This document shows, piece by piece, positions 54,372-63,827 of a DNA stretch of 64,000 bases. Position numbers and translations under genes: made by a program. Numbering within the stretch: the stretch's first letter is position 1; each line of letters begins with the position of its first letter. The notes beneath the pieces were generated by a model. It worked only from the letters and a program-made list of their open reading frames with translations. It had not been told where the DNA came from and did not search any database. The stretch is taken from the NCBI RefSeq assembly GCF_025244865.1, contig NZ_CP104272.1, positions 2,418,001-2,482,000 of the forward strand, given 5' to 3'. The stretch is from Arthrobacter sp. zg-Y1110 (lineage in GTDB: Bacteria; Actinomycetota; Actinomycetes; Actinomycetales; Micrococcaceae).

Positions 54372-55447
54372 TGGCAGGCATGGGCCCCGGGACGCCTGTC
54401 ACGGACGAGGTGCTGTTCGAATGCCGCGGCCGGCTGGGCGTAATCACGCTTAACCGCCCACGAGCCGTCAATGCGCTTACGGCCGGCATGGCATCGGCCA
54501 TGCTGGAGCAGCTCCGGCTCTGGGCCCACGACGACGCCGTCGCAGCCGTGCTGGTACGCGGCGCCGGCGAACGGGGATTGTGCGCGGGCGGCGACATAGT
54601 GGCCATCTACCGCGACATGCTCGACGGCGGCAGCGCCACGGCCGCGTTCTGGGCGGAGGAATACACGCTCAACTCGCTCATTTCGAACTACTCCAAGCCT
54701 TACGTGGCCTTTATGGACGGACTGGTGCTCGGGGGCGGAGTAGGGATCTCCGCCCACGGCTCAGTCCGGATCGTCACCGAGCGCACCCGGCTGGGCATGC
54801 CGGAAACCACCATCGGCTTCGTGCCCGACGTCGGCGGAACCCTGCTGCTCTCCCGCGCGCCCGGGGAGGCCGGCACCCATGCAGCACTCACCGGCGCCCA
54901 TCTGAACGCCGGCGATGCGGTATTCCTGGGGTTCGCGGACCGCTACGTTCCGTCGGCGAAGCTGGCGGACCTGGCCAGGGCGCTTGAAAGCGAACCCGTG
55001 GACTCCGCCGTCGCACGCTTCGCGGAGGAGGCCCCGCCGTCCGGACTCGCAGGGCAGGAATGGATAGAGGCCTGTTACGCGGGGAACGATGCCGAGGAGA
55101 TTCTGCGGCGGCTGCAGGCCTTCGAGGGGCAGGCACAAGCAGCCAAGGCTGCCGAGGCAATGGCAGCCAAGTCACCGACCGCGGTGAAAGTGGCGCTGGA
55201 ATCGCTGCGCCGGGTGAAGGGGCTAAGCCTGGAGGAAGCCCTGGAACAGGAGTACCGGGTGGGCCTGCGGTTCCTCGCCGGAACCGATTTCAGGGAGGGC
55301 ATCCGTGCCCAGGTGGTGGATAAGGACTATTCCCCGCACTGGCAGCCCGCCACGCTGGCAGAGGTCAGCGACGACGACGTCGAATCCTATTTCGCGCCGC
55401 TGGGGAACCGTGAACTCATACTTTCCAAGGAGCACAACCATGTCTGA
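54371..55447 (+). CDS. 3-hydroxyisobutyryl-CoA hydrolase (enoyl-CoA hydratase family)
   Basis: Protein of 358 residues from the crotonase family. The longer C-terminus and motifs GGDIVAIYRD, FMDGLVLGGGVGIS, and PETTIGFVPDVGGT near residue 145 (with the hydrolase-type Glu and Asp) match 3-hydroxyisobutyryl-CoA hydrolase rather than plain hydratase. It releases 3-hydroxyisobutyrate for MmsB in valine catabolism. Start ATG overlaps the mmsA stop; its 3' end overlaps mmsB by 8 nt. Confidence 0.88.
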   Translation: MAGMGPGTPVTDEVLFECRGRLGVITLNRPRAVNALTAGMASAMLEQLRLWAHDDAVAAVLVRGAGERGLCAGGDIVAIYRDMLDGGSATAAFWAEEYTLNSLISNYSKPYVAFMDGLVLGGGVGISAHGSVRIVTERTRLGMPETTIGFVPDVGGTLLLSRAPGEAGTHAALTGAHLNAGDAVFLGFADRYVPSAKLADLARALESEPVDSAVARFAEEAPPSGLAGQEWIEACYAGNDAEEILRRLQAFEGQAQAAKAAEAMAAKSPTAVKVALESLRRVKGLSLEEALEQEYRVGLRFLAGTDFREGIRAQVVDKDYSPHWQPATLAEVSDDDVESYFAPLGNRELILSKEHNHV

Positions 55448-56387
55448 ACCATTCGCTTCGGCGCTGGGCGCTGCGGAGCAGACCGCTCCGGTCGCCTTCC
55501 TCGGGCTGGGCCACATGGGCGGGCCGATGGCCGTTCGTCTCGTAAACGCCGGATACTCCGTGACCGGCTTCGACGTAATGCCCGCCGCCCTCGAAACGGC
55601 GAAGGCAAACGGCATCGCCACAGCCGGCAGTGCCGCCGCCGCGGTGGCCGGCGCCGGCGTGGTCCTCACCATGCTGCCCAGCGGCAAACATCTGCTGGAC
55701 GCGTATCGGGGCACCGCAGACCAGCCTGGCCTGCTCGCCGCTGCCGCGCCCAACACCCTTTTCCTGGATTGCTCCACCATCAACGTGGAGGAAGCCCGGG
55801 AAGCTGCAGAACTCGCGGTTGCTGCCGGCCACCGTGCCGTAGACGCGCCGGTCTCCGGCGGCGTCGTGGGCGCCGAGGCAGGCACTCTGACCTTTATGGT
55901 GGGCGCGCTGCCGGAGGACTTCAAAGCAGTCAGCCCGATGCTTGAAGTGATGGGCCGGCGCGTAGTGCACTGCGGAGATCACGGTGCAGGCCAGGCCGCC
56001 AAGATCTGCAACAACATGATCCTCGGAATCTCGATGATCGCCGTCAGCGAAGCCTTCGTGCTGGGCGAAAAGCTGGGCCTGACGCACCAGGCCCTCTTCG
56101 ACGTTGCCTCCGCGGCCTCCGGCCAGTGCTGGGCGCTGACCACCAACTGTCCCGTGCCGGGTCCGGTGCCCGCCAGCCCCGCCAACCGCGACTACCAGCC
56201 GGGTTTCGCCGGAGCCCTGATGGCCAAGGACCTGAAGCTCGCCCTCAACGCACTCGAAAGCACAGGCGTCGCCGCGCAGTTAGGACCGCTCGCTTCCGCA
56301 ATTTACGATGACTTTGCTGCGGAAGGCGGCGCGGGCCGGGATTTCTCCGGCATCATCACCGATATCCGGGACAAGTCCGCGCACTAG
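55440..56387 (+). CDS. mmsB: 3-hydroxyisobutyrate dehydrogenase
   Basis: NAD-dependent oxidation of 3-hydroxyisobutyrate to methylmalonate semialdehyde, the substrate of MmsA. It is 315 residues. Rossmann motif FLGLGHMGGPMA (near residue 20), DAPVSGGVVGAEAGTL (near 137), and catalytic K188 in GAGQAAKICNN are all present. ATG 55440 with AAGGAG ahead gives the family length. Confidence 0.95.
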   Translation: MSEPFASALGAAEQTAPVAFLGLGHMGGPMAVRLVNAGYSVTGFDVMPAALETAKANGIATAGSAAAAVAGAGVVLTMLPSGKHLLDAYRGTADQPGLLAAAAPNTLFLDCSTINVEEAREAAELAVAAGHRAVDAPVSGGVVGAEAGTLTFMVGALPEDFKAVSPMLEVMGRRVVHCGDHGAGQAAKICNNMILGISMIAVSEAFVLGEKLGLTHQALFDVASAASGQCWALTTNCPVPGPVPASPANRDYQPGFAGALMAKDLKLALNALESTGVAAQLGPLASAIYDDFAAEGGAGRDFSGIITDIRDKSAH

Positions 56388-56448
56388 GTTTTTGCACACC
56401 GGACAGACCTGAACAACACGATTTGAAACAGCAGCTGAGGGGCCAGAA

Positions 56449-57228
56449 ATGACGGAGCAGTACACCAGTATTCTCGTAGAGCAGCGCGGGCGGGTGGGGC
56501 TCGTAACGCTCAACCGGCCCGAGGCGCTGAACGCGCTGAACAAGGCAACCATGGACGAACTCGTGGGCGCCGTGACCACCATGGATGCCGACCCCGCCAT
56601 CGGGGCGGTCGTGGTGACCGGCTCCGGCAAGGCCTTCGCCGCCGGGGCGGATATCAAGGAAATGCAGTCCAAGGGCTACATGGACATGTATGCCGCGGAC
56701 TGGTTCCGCGGCTGGGAAGACTTCACCCGCCTGCGCATCCCGGTGATAGCTGCGGTGTCCGGATTCGCCCTCGGCGGCGGCTGCGAACTCGCGATGATGT
56801 GCGATTTCATCATTGCCGGTGACAATGCCAAATTCGGCCAGCCGGAAATCAATCTCGGGGTGCTCCCCGGCATGGGCGGCTCCCAGCGGCTCACCCGCGC
56901 CGTGGGCAAGTCCAAGGCGATGGACATGATCCTGACCGGGCGCTTCATGGGTGCCGAGGAAGCCGAACGCGCCGGCCTCGTTTCCCGGGTGGTTCCGGCC
57001 GCGGACGTGGTCGAGGAAGCGATGGAGGCCGCCGCGGTCATTGCCTCCAAATCCAAGCCGGTGGCGATGGTTGCCAAGGAAGCCGTCAACGCAGCGTTCG
57101 AGACAGGGCTCGCCCAGGGAGTGCTCTTCGAACGGCGCGTCTTCCACTCGCTGTTTGCCACCGAGGACCAGAAGGAAGGGATGGCGGCTTTCGTCGAGAA
57201 GCGCAAGCCCGACTTCACCCACCGCTGA
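56449..57228 (+). CDS. echA: Enoyl-CoA hydratase
   Basis: Crotonase of 259 residues, hydrating 2-enoyl-CoA. Oxyanion-hole residues are in [10 protein letters not shown] and [16 protein letters not shown], and both catalytic glutamates are visible ([23 protein letters not shown]). It likely hydrates methacrylyl-CoA ahead of the hydrolase, closing the valine pathway. It ends 23 bp before marR, which converges on it. Confidence 0.93.
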   Translation: MTEQYTSILVEQRGRVGLVTLNRPEALNALNKATMDELVGAVTTMDADPAIGAVVVTGSGKAFAAGADIKEMQSKGYMDMYAADWFRGWEDFTRLRIPVIAAVSGFALGGGCELAMMCDFIIAGDNAKFGQPEINLGVLPGMGGSQRLTRAVGKSKAMDMILTGRFMGAEEAERAGLVSRVVPAADVVEEAMEAAAVIASKSKPVAMVAKEAVNAAFETGLAQGVLFERRVFHSLFATEDQKEGMAAFVEKRKPDFTHR

Positions 57229-57251
57229 GGCGGCGCGTCCGGCCGTGCCGT

Positions 57252-57758
57252 TCAGTCGCTGAAGTCGCCGGCGTTCCTGCGGAAGCTGCCGAGGATCTGG
57301 ATCAGCTGGTCCACATCCTGCTCTCCGAATCCGGATTGTGCGAACACCGCCGAGTTCAGGGCCAGGGTTGCCTGCTTGGCCAGCGTCCGGCCCGCCGGAG
57401 TCAGCTCGATCAAGGTGGTACGCCCGTCCGTGGGATGCGGCGAGCGGATCACCAGTTCCGCGTCCTGCAGGCGGTCGACGGCGTTCGTCACCGAAGTGGG
57501 GTGCACCTGGAGAAGCGCGCTGGCCTTGTTCATGGGCAGCGCGCCGCTGCGGGCAAAGCTGAGCAGGGCGAGGAGTTCGTACCGGGCAAACGTCAGCCCG
57601 AACGGCTTCAGGACCCCCTCGATCCGGGCCAGCAGGATCTGCTGGGTCCGCATGATGGCAGTGATGGCAGCCATCGGTGCGGCGACGTCGGACCAACCGT
57701 GCCGTTCCCAATTTCCCCTGGCATCCGCAATGGGATCACGCGGCAGCGGCGTTGCCAC
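57252..57758 (-). CDS. MarR family transcriptional regulator
   Basis: Protein of 168 residues with a winged helix: FARYELLALLSFARSGALPM, MNKASALLQVHPTSVTNAVDRL (about 80-105), then the wing DGRTTLIELTPAGR. MarR proteins of this size bind palindromes and are released by ligands such as acyl-CoA. It lies at the 3' end of the valine operon, divergent from the acyl-CoA dehydrogenase, so it probably controls both. A shared 21-nt element occurs in both control regions. Confidence 0.9.
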   Translation of the reverse strand: MATPLPRDPIADARGNWERHGWSDVAAPMAAITAIMRTQQILLARIEGVLKPFGLTFARYELLALLSFARSGALPMNKASALLQVHPTSVTNAVDRLQDAELVIRSPHPTDGRTTLIELTPAGRTLAKQATLALNSAVFAQSGFGEQDVDQLIQILGSFRRNAGDFSD

Positions 57759-57908
57759 GGCACCCCCGGTTTCCCGTTCTGGATTTCATAGGCCCAGCCT
57801 AGCTTTTCAGCGTCGGAAAGTCGGCTTCGGCGGCTTGCGGCCTGCCGCCGTGGTCCGGGCTCCGGACCCTGGCCGGCTTCCGACGGGATGGTGATCTGCG
57901 TCACCCTG

Positions 57909-57929
57909 CAATATAGTAGGACGTCCAAG
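57909..57929 (-). promoter_or_regulatory. Shared 21-nt element, copy between marR and acyl-CoA dehydrogenase
   Basis: Read on the minus strand: CTTGGACGTCCTACTATATTG, with the perfect palindrome GGACGTCC at its core. It lies 55 nt before the acyl-CoA dehydrogenase start and 151 nt before the marR start. The partner copy is upstream of mmsA. Confidence 0.6.
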
Positions 57930-57983
57930 GGTTAGGCGGATCCGGTTCCTTTATGCCGGGTCACTACGAAGGGATGCTCGCCC

Positions 57984-59201
57984 GTGCAGCCACAGAGACG
58001 TGCCACCGGACAGAACCGCACAGTTGCGGACGACGCGTTTGTCCCGCCTTTCCCGGACGTTGACCTGATGTACATCGTTGACCTGCTTTCGCCGGAGGAA
58101 CAGTCCCGTTACCTGGAGGTCCGCAGCTTCCTCCAGTCCCGGATCCGGGCTGCTTCGATCGACTACTGGAACAGGGAGGAATTCCCCTTCGAGCTGGTCG
58201 CGGAGCTGGGCAAGTACGGCCTCGGCGGCCTGCAGACAGACGGAACCTCAAAGCTGTTCAAGGGACTGATGTACGCGGAAGTGGCGCGGGCCGATGTGTC
58301 CCTCTCCGCGCTGGTGGGGATCCACAACGAGCTGATCGTCGGCATGGTTCACCAGCTCGGCTCCGAGGAGCAGAAGGCACGCTGGCTGCCGGGCCTCACC
58401 GCCCTCACGCAGATCGGTGCCTTCGCACTGACCGAACCGGACCACGGCTCGGACATAGCCGGCGGACTGGCCACTACGGCGCGCCTCGAGGGGGACGAGT
58501 GGGTGATCAACGGCGCCAAACGGTGGATCGGCGCCGGTACCATCGCCGACTTCGCCCTGGTCTGGGCGAGGGACGTCGCCGACCAGCAGATAAAGTGCTT
58601 CCTCGTCGAAACCGACCGCCCCGGCTACACCGCCGCAAAGATCGCAAACAAAATCGGCCTGCGCATCATGCAGAACGCGGACATCGTCCTTGACGAAGTC
58701 CGCATCCCGGCGGCGAACCTCCTGCCGGGTGCCACCGACTTTTCCAAAGCCAATGAGCTGCTGCGCGATTCGCGTGCCTGGGTGGGCTGGCAGGCCGCCG
58801 GCATCCAGCTGGCCGCATTCGACGTCGCACGTTCCTACGCCTTGAACCGGAAGCAGTTCGGCAAGGAGCTCGCCCGGTTCCAGCTGATCCAGCAGCAGCT
58901 GGCCGAAATCCTGGGCAACGCCTCCGTCTCGCTCGCACTGATGGCACAGCTTGCCCGGATCCAGCAGGACGGCAAGCTCGAAATGGTGCAGGCGGCGATG
59001 GCCAAGTCAACCACTACCCGGCTGGCCCGGGCATCGGTGGCCATGGGGCGGTCCCTGCTGGGCGGCAACGGGATCAGCACGGACTATGAGATGGGCAAGC
59101 TTTTCGGCGATGCCGAAATCCTCTACACCTACGAGGGCAGCTACGAGATCAATTCCCTGATCGTGGCGCGGGCCGTGACCGGGAAATCGGCATTCGTCTA
59201 G
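57984..59201 (+). CDS. Acyl-CoA dehydrogenase (glutaryl-CoA dehydrogenase-like)
   Basis: FAD enzyme of 405 residues that oxidises an acyl-CoA and passes electrons to ETF. Motifs: FALTEPDHGSD near residue 149, RWIGAG near 178, and near the C-terminus LYTYEGSYEINSLIV, whose YEG holds the catalytic Glu seen in glutaryl-CoA type enzymes. The start is the GTG at 57984 with GAAGGGA upstream. The MarR gene is divergent. A role on isobutyryl-CoA in valine catabolism is attractive by position, but the sequence looks closer to glutaryl-CoA dehydrogenase; substrate unproved. Confidence 0.85.
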   Translation: MQPQRRATGQNRTVADDAFVPPFPDVDLMYIVDLLSPEEQSRYLEVRSFLQSRIRAASIDYWNREEFPFELVAELGKYGLGGLQTDGTSKLFKGLMYAEVARADVSLSALVGIHNELIVGMVHQLGSEEQKARWLPGLTALTQIGAFALTEPDHGSDIAGGLATTARLEGDEWVINGAKRWIGAGTIADFALVWARDVADQQIKCFLVETDRPGYTAAKIANKIGLRIMQNADIVLDEVRIPAANLLPGATDFSKANELLRDSRAWVGWQAAGIQLAAFDVARSYALNRKQFGKELARFQLIQQQLAEILGNASVSLALMAQLARIQQDGKLEMVQAAMAKSTTTRLARASVAMGRSLLGGNGISTDYEMGKLFGDAEILYTYEGSYEINSLIVARAVTGKSAFV

Positions 59202-59282
59202 GCCGCCGGATCCGCGTTAGGCGTGCGCGTGAGGCATGTGGGACACTGGAGGGCAGAACTTTACGAATCAAAGGAGGCAGCT

Positions 59283-59357
59283 ATGAGCAAGCGTGCACGC
59301 AAGCGTCGTGACCGTAAGCGCGGCGGCGCTAACCACGGTAAGCGTCCCAACGCCTAA
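59283..59357 (+). CDS. 50S ribosomal protein bL37 (24 residues)
   Basis: An ORF of 24 codons starting at the ATG at 59283 with AAAGGAGG 5 nt before it, ending in TAA. The product is Lys/Arg-rich and ends in the NHGKRPNA tail characteristic of actinobacterial bL37, a tiny ribosomal protein found by structure in mycobacteria. It stands alone, ahead of a strong terminator. It is often missed because of its length. Confidence 0.9.
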   Translation: MSKRARKRRDRKRGGANHGKRPNA

Positions 59358-59397
59358 GCAGAGCTTAGGTAGCCGCGTGACCATTCTGGTCAGGCAA

Positions 59398-59435
59398 AAA
59401 GAACCCCCGGAACCAATTGGCACCGGGGGTTCTTT
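59398..59435. terminator. Terminator between bL37 and rsrA
   Basis: A 13-bp stem (59398-59410 with 59423-59435) enclosing a 12-nt loop, with A-run before and TTTGTGT after. It serves bL37 on the plus strand and probably rsrA on the minus strand. Confidence 0.88.
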
Positions 59436-59460
59436 GTGTCTGCGATGGTGACCTGCGGAA

Positions 59461-59721
59461 TTAGTGGTCCGCCGTCTGGATCTGGCTGATGCGGGTAAGG
59501 ATGCTGGCCTTCAGCGTCTCGGGAGCTGCCTCAGTGCAGGACCGTTTCACGACCGAACGGATGACGCACTCAAGGTCATGTTCCTGGGCGCATTCGGGAC
59601 ATCCGTCGAGGTGTTCCTTGATTTCCACCAGGTCCTCGTGGGACAGGGCGCCGTCCAGGTACTCGTACAGCCGTTCGATGCGGGCGTCGTCGCAATCGCC
59701 CAGGCTCTGGCAATCGCTCAT
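59461..59721 (-). CDS. rsrA: Zinc-binding anti-sigma factor RsrA
   Basis: Protein of 86 residues with the ZAS motif HLDGCPEC: H37, C41 and C44, plus C10 in place of the RsrA Cys11. It binds and inhibits SigR until disulfide stress oxidises the cysteines. Its ATG overlaps the sigR stop by 4 nt. Regulation is through the sigR promoter upstream. Confidence 0.93.
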   Translation of the reverse strand: MSDCQSLGDCDDARIERLYEYLDGALSHEDLVEIKEHLDGCPECAQEHDLECVIRSVVKRSCTEAAPETLKASILTRISQIQTADH

Positions 59722-60401
59722 AGCTCATTCCCCTGTTTCTTGGTTGATGCGCCGGCGGCTTCGGCTGCGGGCACTTTGCCCTTGATACCGCGCTCGTGTG
59801 CATACTCCGCCAAGAGCTCGCGGAGCATCTTGCGTCCACGGTGCAGCCGGGACATCACGGTGCCGATCGGCGTATTCATGATTTCTGAAATTTCCTTGTA
59901 CGCGAAGCCCTCCACATCGGAGAAATACACGGCAAGCCGGAACTCCTCCGGAATGGACTGCAGGGCATCCTTGACATCGGAATCCGGCAGGTGGTCCAAA
60001 GCAACTGCTTCAGCGGACCGGAGTCCGGTTGAGCTGTGCTCGGCCGCACGGGCCAGCTGCCAGTCCTCCACGCCGTCGGAGTTGGCCTGCAGGGGTTCCC
60101 GCTGCCGCTTCCGATAGAGGTTGATGTACGTGTTGGTCAGGATGCGGTACAGCCAGGCCTTGAGGTTGGTCCCCGGCCGGTACTGGTGGAAAGCGGAGAA
60201 CGCCTTCGTGTAGGCCTCCTGTACGAGGTCCTCCGCGTCCGAGGGATTGCGAGCCATGCGCATGGCGGCTGAATAGAGCTGGTCCACATACTGCATGGCG
60301 TCCTGCTCAAAACGAAGCTTGCGTGCCTCATCCGATTCGGTGGCAACGTCGAGTTCGAAGTTTTCCACGTGGGGGCTGCCTTCCGGCGCATCAGTTCTCA
60401 T
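59718..60401 (-). CDS. sigR: RNA polymerase sigma factor SigR (SigH group, oxidative stress)
   Basis: ECF sigma factor of 227 residues. Region 2 is [23 protein letters not shown] and [16 protein letters not shown] (about 35-85); region 4 is [19 protein letters not shown] (from about 165), with a helix-turn-helix ending RLHRGRKML. It directs genes for thiol homeostasis and protein quality control under disulfide stress. ATG 60401 is the likely start (GGGAGGTG before it); the frame is open much further up. The promoter GGGAAT-N18-GTT at 60540-60566 indicates autoregulation. Confidence 0.94.
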   Translation of the reverse strand: MRTDAPEGSPHVENFELDVATESDEARKLRFEQDAMQYVDQLYSAAMRMARNPSDAEDLVQEAYTKAFSAFHQYRPGTNLKAWLYRILTNTYINLYRKRQREPLQANSDGVEDWQLARAAEHSSTGLRSAEAVALDHLPDSDVKDALQSIPEEFRLAVYFSDVEGFAYKEISEIMNTPIGTVMSRLHRGRKMLRELLAEYAHERGIKGKVPAAEAAGASTKKQGNEL

Positions 60402-60725
60402 CACCTCCCAGTCTACGGTGCGGGCGGGAACCCGCACGTGTAGCTTCGGCCCGCGGGCAGTCGGCGCTGAGGTCAGCGTGGCGGCTGGCACGATGCTTTT
60501 CTCCTGACTGTCGACGAAGCACATCCTGATACTGGTGCCAACGACGACGCCGGGCCCGCTATTCCCGCACTCCCCTCCCCCTTCCCCCCCGGCGGGCGGC
60601 GGGAAAGGCCAGCCGAGAGGCCGCGGGACGAAACGTGTGCCGCAGGCCGCAGAATGCCAGACTAAGGTGGAAGCAGCACCACATGTTGTTTTTTCGCGTA
60701 ACTGAGGGATTTCCCAGGAGGCACT
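60402..60725. other. Divergent region between sigR and doxX with C-rich tract
   Basis: This 324-bp region contains the sigR promoter (annotated separately) and a long C/T-rich tract at about 60570-60590. The tail before doxX is A/T-richer, with GGAG ahead of the doxX ATG. A long frame running through on the minus strand is the extension of the sigR ORF and is not conserved. Confidence 0.6.
60540..60566 (-). promoter_or_regulatory. SigR-type promoter of sigR (GGGAAT-N18-GTT)
   Basis: On the minus strand the sequence GGGAAT (60561-60566) is followed 18 nt later by GTT (60540-60542), exactly the SigR/SigH consensus known from Streptomyces and mycobacteria. Transcription would begin about 130 nt upstream of the sigR ATG, so sigR-rsrA is probably autoregulated. 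Confidence 0.8.
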
Positions 60726-61274
60726 ATGTCGATAGTCCGTTTGATCGCCCGTCCTTTGCTCGCAACCGGCTTCGTGGCGGTAGGCGTGGAGCGCCTTCGC
60801 AACGCTGACCAGACCGCCGAACAGCTCGCCCCCACGCTGAAGAAGATCGGCAGCACGGTTCCTGCCGCCGCAGCATTCACGTCCAATCCGGCACTCGTAG
60901 CCAAGGTTGTCGGCTTCACGCAGGTTGGCGCTGCCTCGATGCTCGGCACGGGCAAGTTCGCCCGCCTGGCGTCCCTCCTGCTCGCCGGAACCGCCGCACT
61001 GAACTCCGTGGTGGAATACCGCAATGCCGAGGCTTCCACCGCGGCCGCGCGCAAGGAACGCCGCAACCAGCTGCTCAAGAACCTCTCCCTGATCGGCGGC
61101 GTCCTGCTCGCTGCCGTTGACACCAACGGCCGTCCGGGCCTTGCCTGGCGCGCCGGGCACCTTGCCTCGGGCACCAGCCGCAAGACCCGCGCCGTCTCCA
61201 AGTCGGTTTCGAAGAGCACGCGCAAGCAGCTCAAGGCAGTGTCCAACGCCGCTTCGGACATCGTCGGTTCCTAG
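60726..61274 (+). CDS. DoxX family membrane protein
   Basis: Protein of 182 residues with about four helices. The N-terminus [21 protein letters not shown] and [21 protein letters not shown] near residue 55 match DoxX. The C-terminus is basic and Ser/Arg/Lys-rich. DoxX proteins are associated with oxidative-stress and redox membrane complexes. GGAGG precedes the ATG. It neighbours sigR, which fits a redox role, and precedes aroA by 5 nt. Confidence 0.85.
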   Translation: MSIVRLIARPLLATGFVAVGVERLRNADQTAEQLAPTLKKIGSTVPAAAAFTSNPALVAKVVGFTQVGAASMLGTGKFARLASLLLAGTAALNSVVEYRNAEASTAAARKERRNQLLKNLSLIGGVLLAAVDTNGRPGLAWRAGHLASGTSRKTRAVSKSVSKSTRKQLKAVSNAASDIVGS

Positions 61275-61279
61275 CAGCA

Positions 61280-62596
61280 ATGAGTGCTCCGAATGCCGGG
61301 GTGCCGGCTACCTGGCCGGCACCCTTCGTCACCTCGCCCGTGGACGCAACAATCGCGGTGCCGGGTTCGAAATCGCTGACCAACCGATATCTGGTCCTCG
61401 CCGCCCTTGCAGACGGCAGGTCCCGGCTGCGGGCACCCCTGCATTCGCGGGACTCGGAGCTTATGGTCTCCGCCCTGCGCTCCCTCGGAGCAACAGTTAC
61501 CGAAATTCCCGGCGACGGCAGCTTCGGCCCTGACCTGCTCATAGATCCGGTCCCGGCAGCAGCCCCGGGCACCCGGCAGATTGACTGCGGCCTGGCCGGG
61601 ACGGTCATGCGCTTCGTCCCTCCCCTGGCAGGACTCGTCACCGGAACCACCGGGTTCGACGGCGATCCGCACGCCCGCACCCGGCCCATGTCCGCCATCA
61701 TCGACGCCCTGCGCTCGCTCGGGGTGCAGGTGGACGACGGCGGCGCCGGTTCCCTGCCCTTCACCGTCACCGGCTCCGGCCGCATTGCAGGCGGCCGCCT
61801 GGAAATAGATGCCGGTGCCTCCTCCCAGTTCGTCTCGGCCCTGCTGCTGGCAGCGCCCCGTTTCGACAACGGCCTGCACCTGGTCCACCGCGGCAGCACG
61901 CTGCCCAGCCCGGACCACATTGCCATGACGGTCTCCGTCCTGCGCGGCGTCGGCGTGGACGTTGATGATTCCGTTCCCCACGAATGGCGGGTGGCCCCCG
62001 GCCCCATTGCCGCCTTCGACACCGTGATTGAACCGGATCTGTCCAATGCCGGGCCCTTCCTCGCCGCGGCGCTGGTGGCCGGCGGAACCGTACGCGTGAC
62101 CGGCTGGCCCGCCTCAACCACGCAGGTGGGCGATAAGTGGCGGAGTATCCTCCCGGCCCTGGGCGCGTCCGTGGACCTGGCCGACGGCACCCTCACCGTC
62201 ACCGGCACCGGCCGCATCCGCGGCGCCGACCTGGCCGACACCAGCGAGCTGGCCCCCACGGTGGCCGCGCTCTGCGCCCTCGGAAGCACGCCGTCCCGCC
62301 TCACCGGGATAGCCCACCTCCGCGGCCACGAGACGGACCGGCTGGCCGCACTCGTCACGGAAATTAACCGGCTCGGCGGCGATGCGGAAGAAACAACAGA
62401 CGGCCTGGTCATCCGGCCGTCGGCACTGCACGGAGGCACCTGGGAAACCTACGCGGACCACCGGATGGCCACCGCCGGCGCCCTGATCGGCCTGGCCGTG
62501 CCCGGCGTCGTCGTACGCGATATCTCCACAACAGCCAAGACCCTGCCGCAGTTCCCCGAACTCTGGCAGCAGCTGACCCGATCGGCGGAAGCATGA
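61280..62596 (+). CDS. aroA: 3-phosphoshikimate 1-carboxyvinyltransferase (EPSP synthase)
   Basis: Adds the enolpyruvyl group to shikimate-3-phosphate, step six of the shikimate pathway. The protein is 438 residues. The substrate motif [18 protein letters not shown] near residue 32, the RP(M)SAII segment, [11 protein letters not shown] near 350 and [14 protein letters not shown] near 395 are family hallmarks. It leads aroA-rsgA-hisN, a common actinobacterial order. rsgA overlaps its stop. Confidence 0.96.
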   Translation: MSAPNAGVPATWPAPFVTSPVDATIAVPGSKSLTNRYLVLAALADGRSRLRAPLHSRDSELMVSALRSLGATVTEIPGDGSFGPDLLIDPVPAAAPGTRQIDCGLAGTVMRFVPPLAGLVTGTTGFDGDPHARTRPMSAIIDALRSLGVQVDDGGAGSLPFTVTGSGRIAGGRLEIDAGASSQFVSALLLAAPRFDNGLHLVHRGSTLPSPDHIAMTVSVLRGVGVDVDDSVPHEWRVAPGPIAAFDTVIEPDLSNAGPFLAAALVAGGTVRVTGWPASTTQVGDKWRSILPALGASVDLADGTLTVTGTGRIRGADLADTSELAPTVAALCALGSTPSRLTGIAHLRGHETDRLAALVTEINRLGGDAEETTDGLVIRPSALHGGTWETYADHRMATAGALIGLAVPGVVVRDISTTAKTLPQFPELWQQLTRSAEA

Positions 62597-63708
62597 CACG
62601 CAGTACAAGCGGCTGGGACGAGTCCGATGTCCGGGTCCGCCCGAACAAAAAAGGCTCCCGGCCCCGCACCAAGGACCGCCCCGCCCACGACGACGCCGTC
62701 ATCGGGCGGATCATCACCGTGGACCGCGGCCGGTACACCGCCGTGGTTGATGAAGACACCGCCAACGAGCGCACCGTCATTGCCGCCCGTGCCAGGGAGC
62801 TGCGGCGCACGCCGGTAGTGGCCGGAGACCTGGTGGCGCTGGTCGGTGACGTAAGCGGCGCTCCGGACACCCTCGCCCGGCTTGTCCGGGTCGAGGAACG
62901 CCGAACCCTGCTGCGGCGCAGCGCCGACGACACAGACCCCGTGGAACGCGTGGTGGTGGCCAACGCCGACCAGCTGGTGATCGTGGTGGCCGCCGCCAAC
63001 CCCGAACCCCGCACCGGCTTCATCGACCGCGCCCTCGTTGCTGCGTACGACGCCGGGATCTCCCCCGTCCTCTGCATCACCAAGGCGGACATCAAGGACC
63101 CCGCCGACCTGCTGGCCAACTACGAACACCTGGACATGGACGTCATTATCAGCCGCACCGCGGCAGCTGACGCCTCGGGCATCGATGCCCGCTCCGACGA
63201 CGGCCTTTCCGCACGCCTTCAGGGAACCGCCGTCGAGGCCCTCCACGAGGTGCTGAAGGGCAACGTCAGCGTCCTGGTGGGTCCCTCCGGCGTAGGCAAA
63301 TCCACCCTGGTCAATGCCCTGACCGGCTCGGCCCGCGCCACCGGCGGCGTCAACGCCGTCACCGGGCGCGGCAGGCACACGTCCTCCTCGGCCCTGGCCC
63401 TGCGGTTGAGCGATTCCCCCGCGGGCAGCTGGATCATCGACACCCCGGGCATCCGCTCCTTCGGCCTGGCCCATGTGGACCCGGACCGGATCCTGCAGGC
63501 CTTCCCCGACCTTGAGCCGGGAACGGCCGACTGTGAGCGCGGCTGCCGGCACGATTCCGTCGCCGTCGGCTGCGGTCTGGACCCGTGGGTGGAAGGCGGC
63601 CATGCCGGGCCGGCGGGCCCCGCGCGGCTCGCGTCGCTGCGGCGGCTGCTGGGCACCGGAACCCGCACGGAGAACAAGTCGTCCGCGAAGGAGCTCGGCG
63701 AGCAATAG
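62593..63708 (+). CDS. rsgA: Ribosome small subunit GTPase RsgA
   Basis: Circularly permuted GTPase of 371 residues that checks 30S subunit maturation. Order: an OB-fold region, then G4 (CITKAD), G1 (GPSGVGKSTLVNAL), and G3 (DTPGIRSFG), the permuted arrangement. The C-terminal zinc motif CERGCRHDS with later Cys is present. The ATG overlaps the aroA stop by 4 nt. Confidence 0.95.
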   Translation: MTRSTSGWDESDVRVRPNKKGSRPRTKDRPAHDDAVIGRIITVDRGRYTAVVDEDTANERTVIAARARELRRTPVVAGDLVALVGDVSGAPDTLARLVRVEERRTLLRRSADDTDPVERVVVANADQLVIVVAAANPEPRTGFIDRALVAAYDAGISPVLCITKADIKDPADLLANYEHLDMDVIISRTAAADASGIDARSDDGLSARLQGTAVEALHEVLKGNVSVLVGPSGVGKSTLVNALTGSARATGGVNAVTGRGRHTSSSALALRLSDSPAGSWIIDTPGIRSFGLAHVDPDRILQAFPDLEPGTADCERGCRHDSVAVGCGLDPWVEGGHAGPAGPARLASLRRLLGTGTRTENKSSAKELGEQ

Positions 63709-63827
63709 CCCCATCCGGACGGCGGAGTTCCCGCCGCCGAAGAATCCACCTTGGAATCATGAGGACACCGCCCGCTAACGGGCCTAATGCGGGGCTGTGC
63801 CCGCCGAATAAGGATAAGTTGAAGAGT

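Noticed and set aside
60402..61280. N-terminal extension of SigR by nearly 300 residues
   Set aside because: It runs through the divergent DoxX gene and the sigR promoter itself. Only the ATG at 60401 or a start shortly upstream is reasonable.
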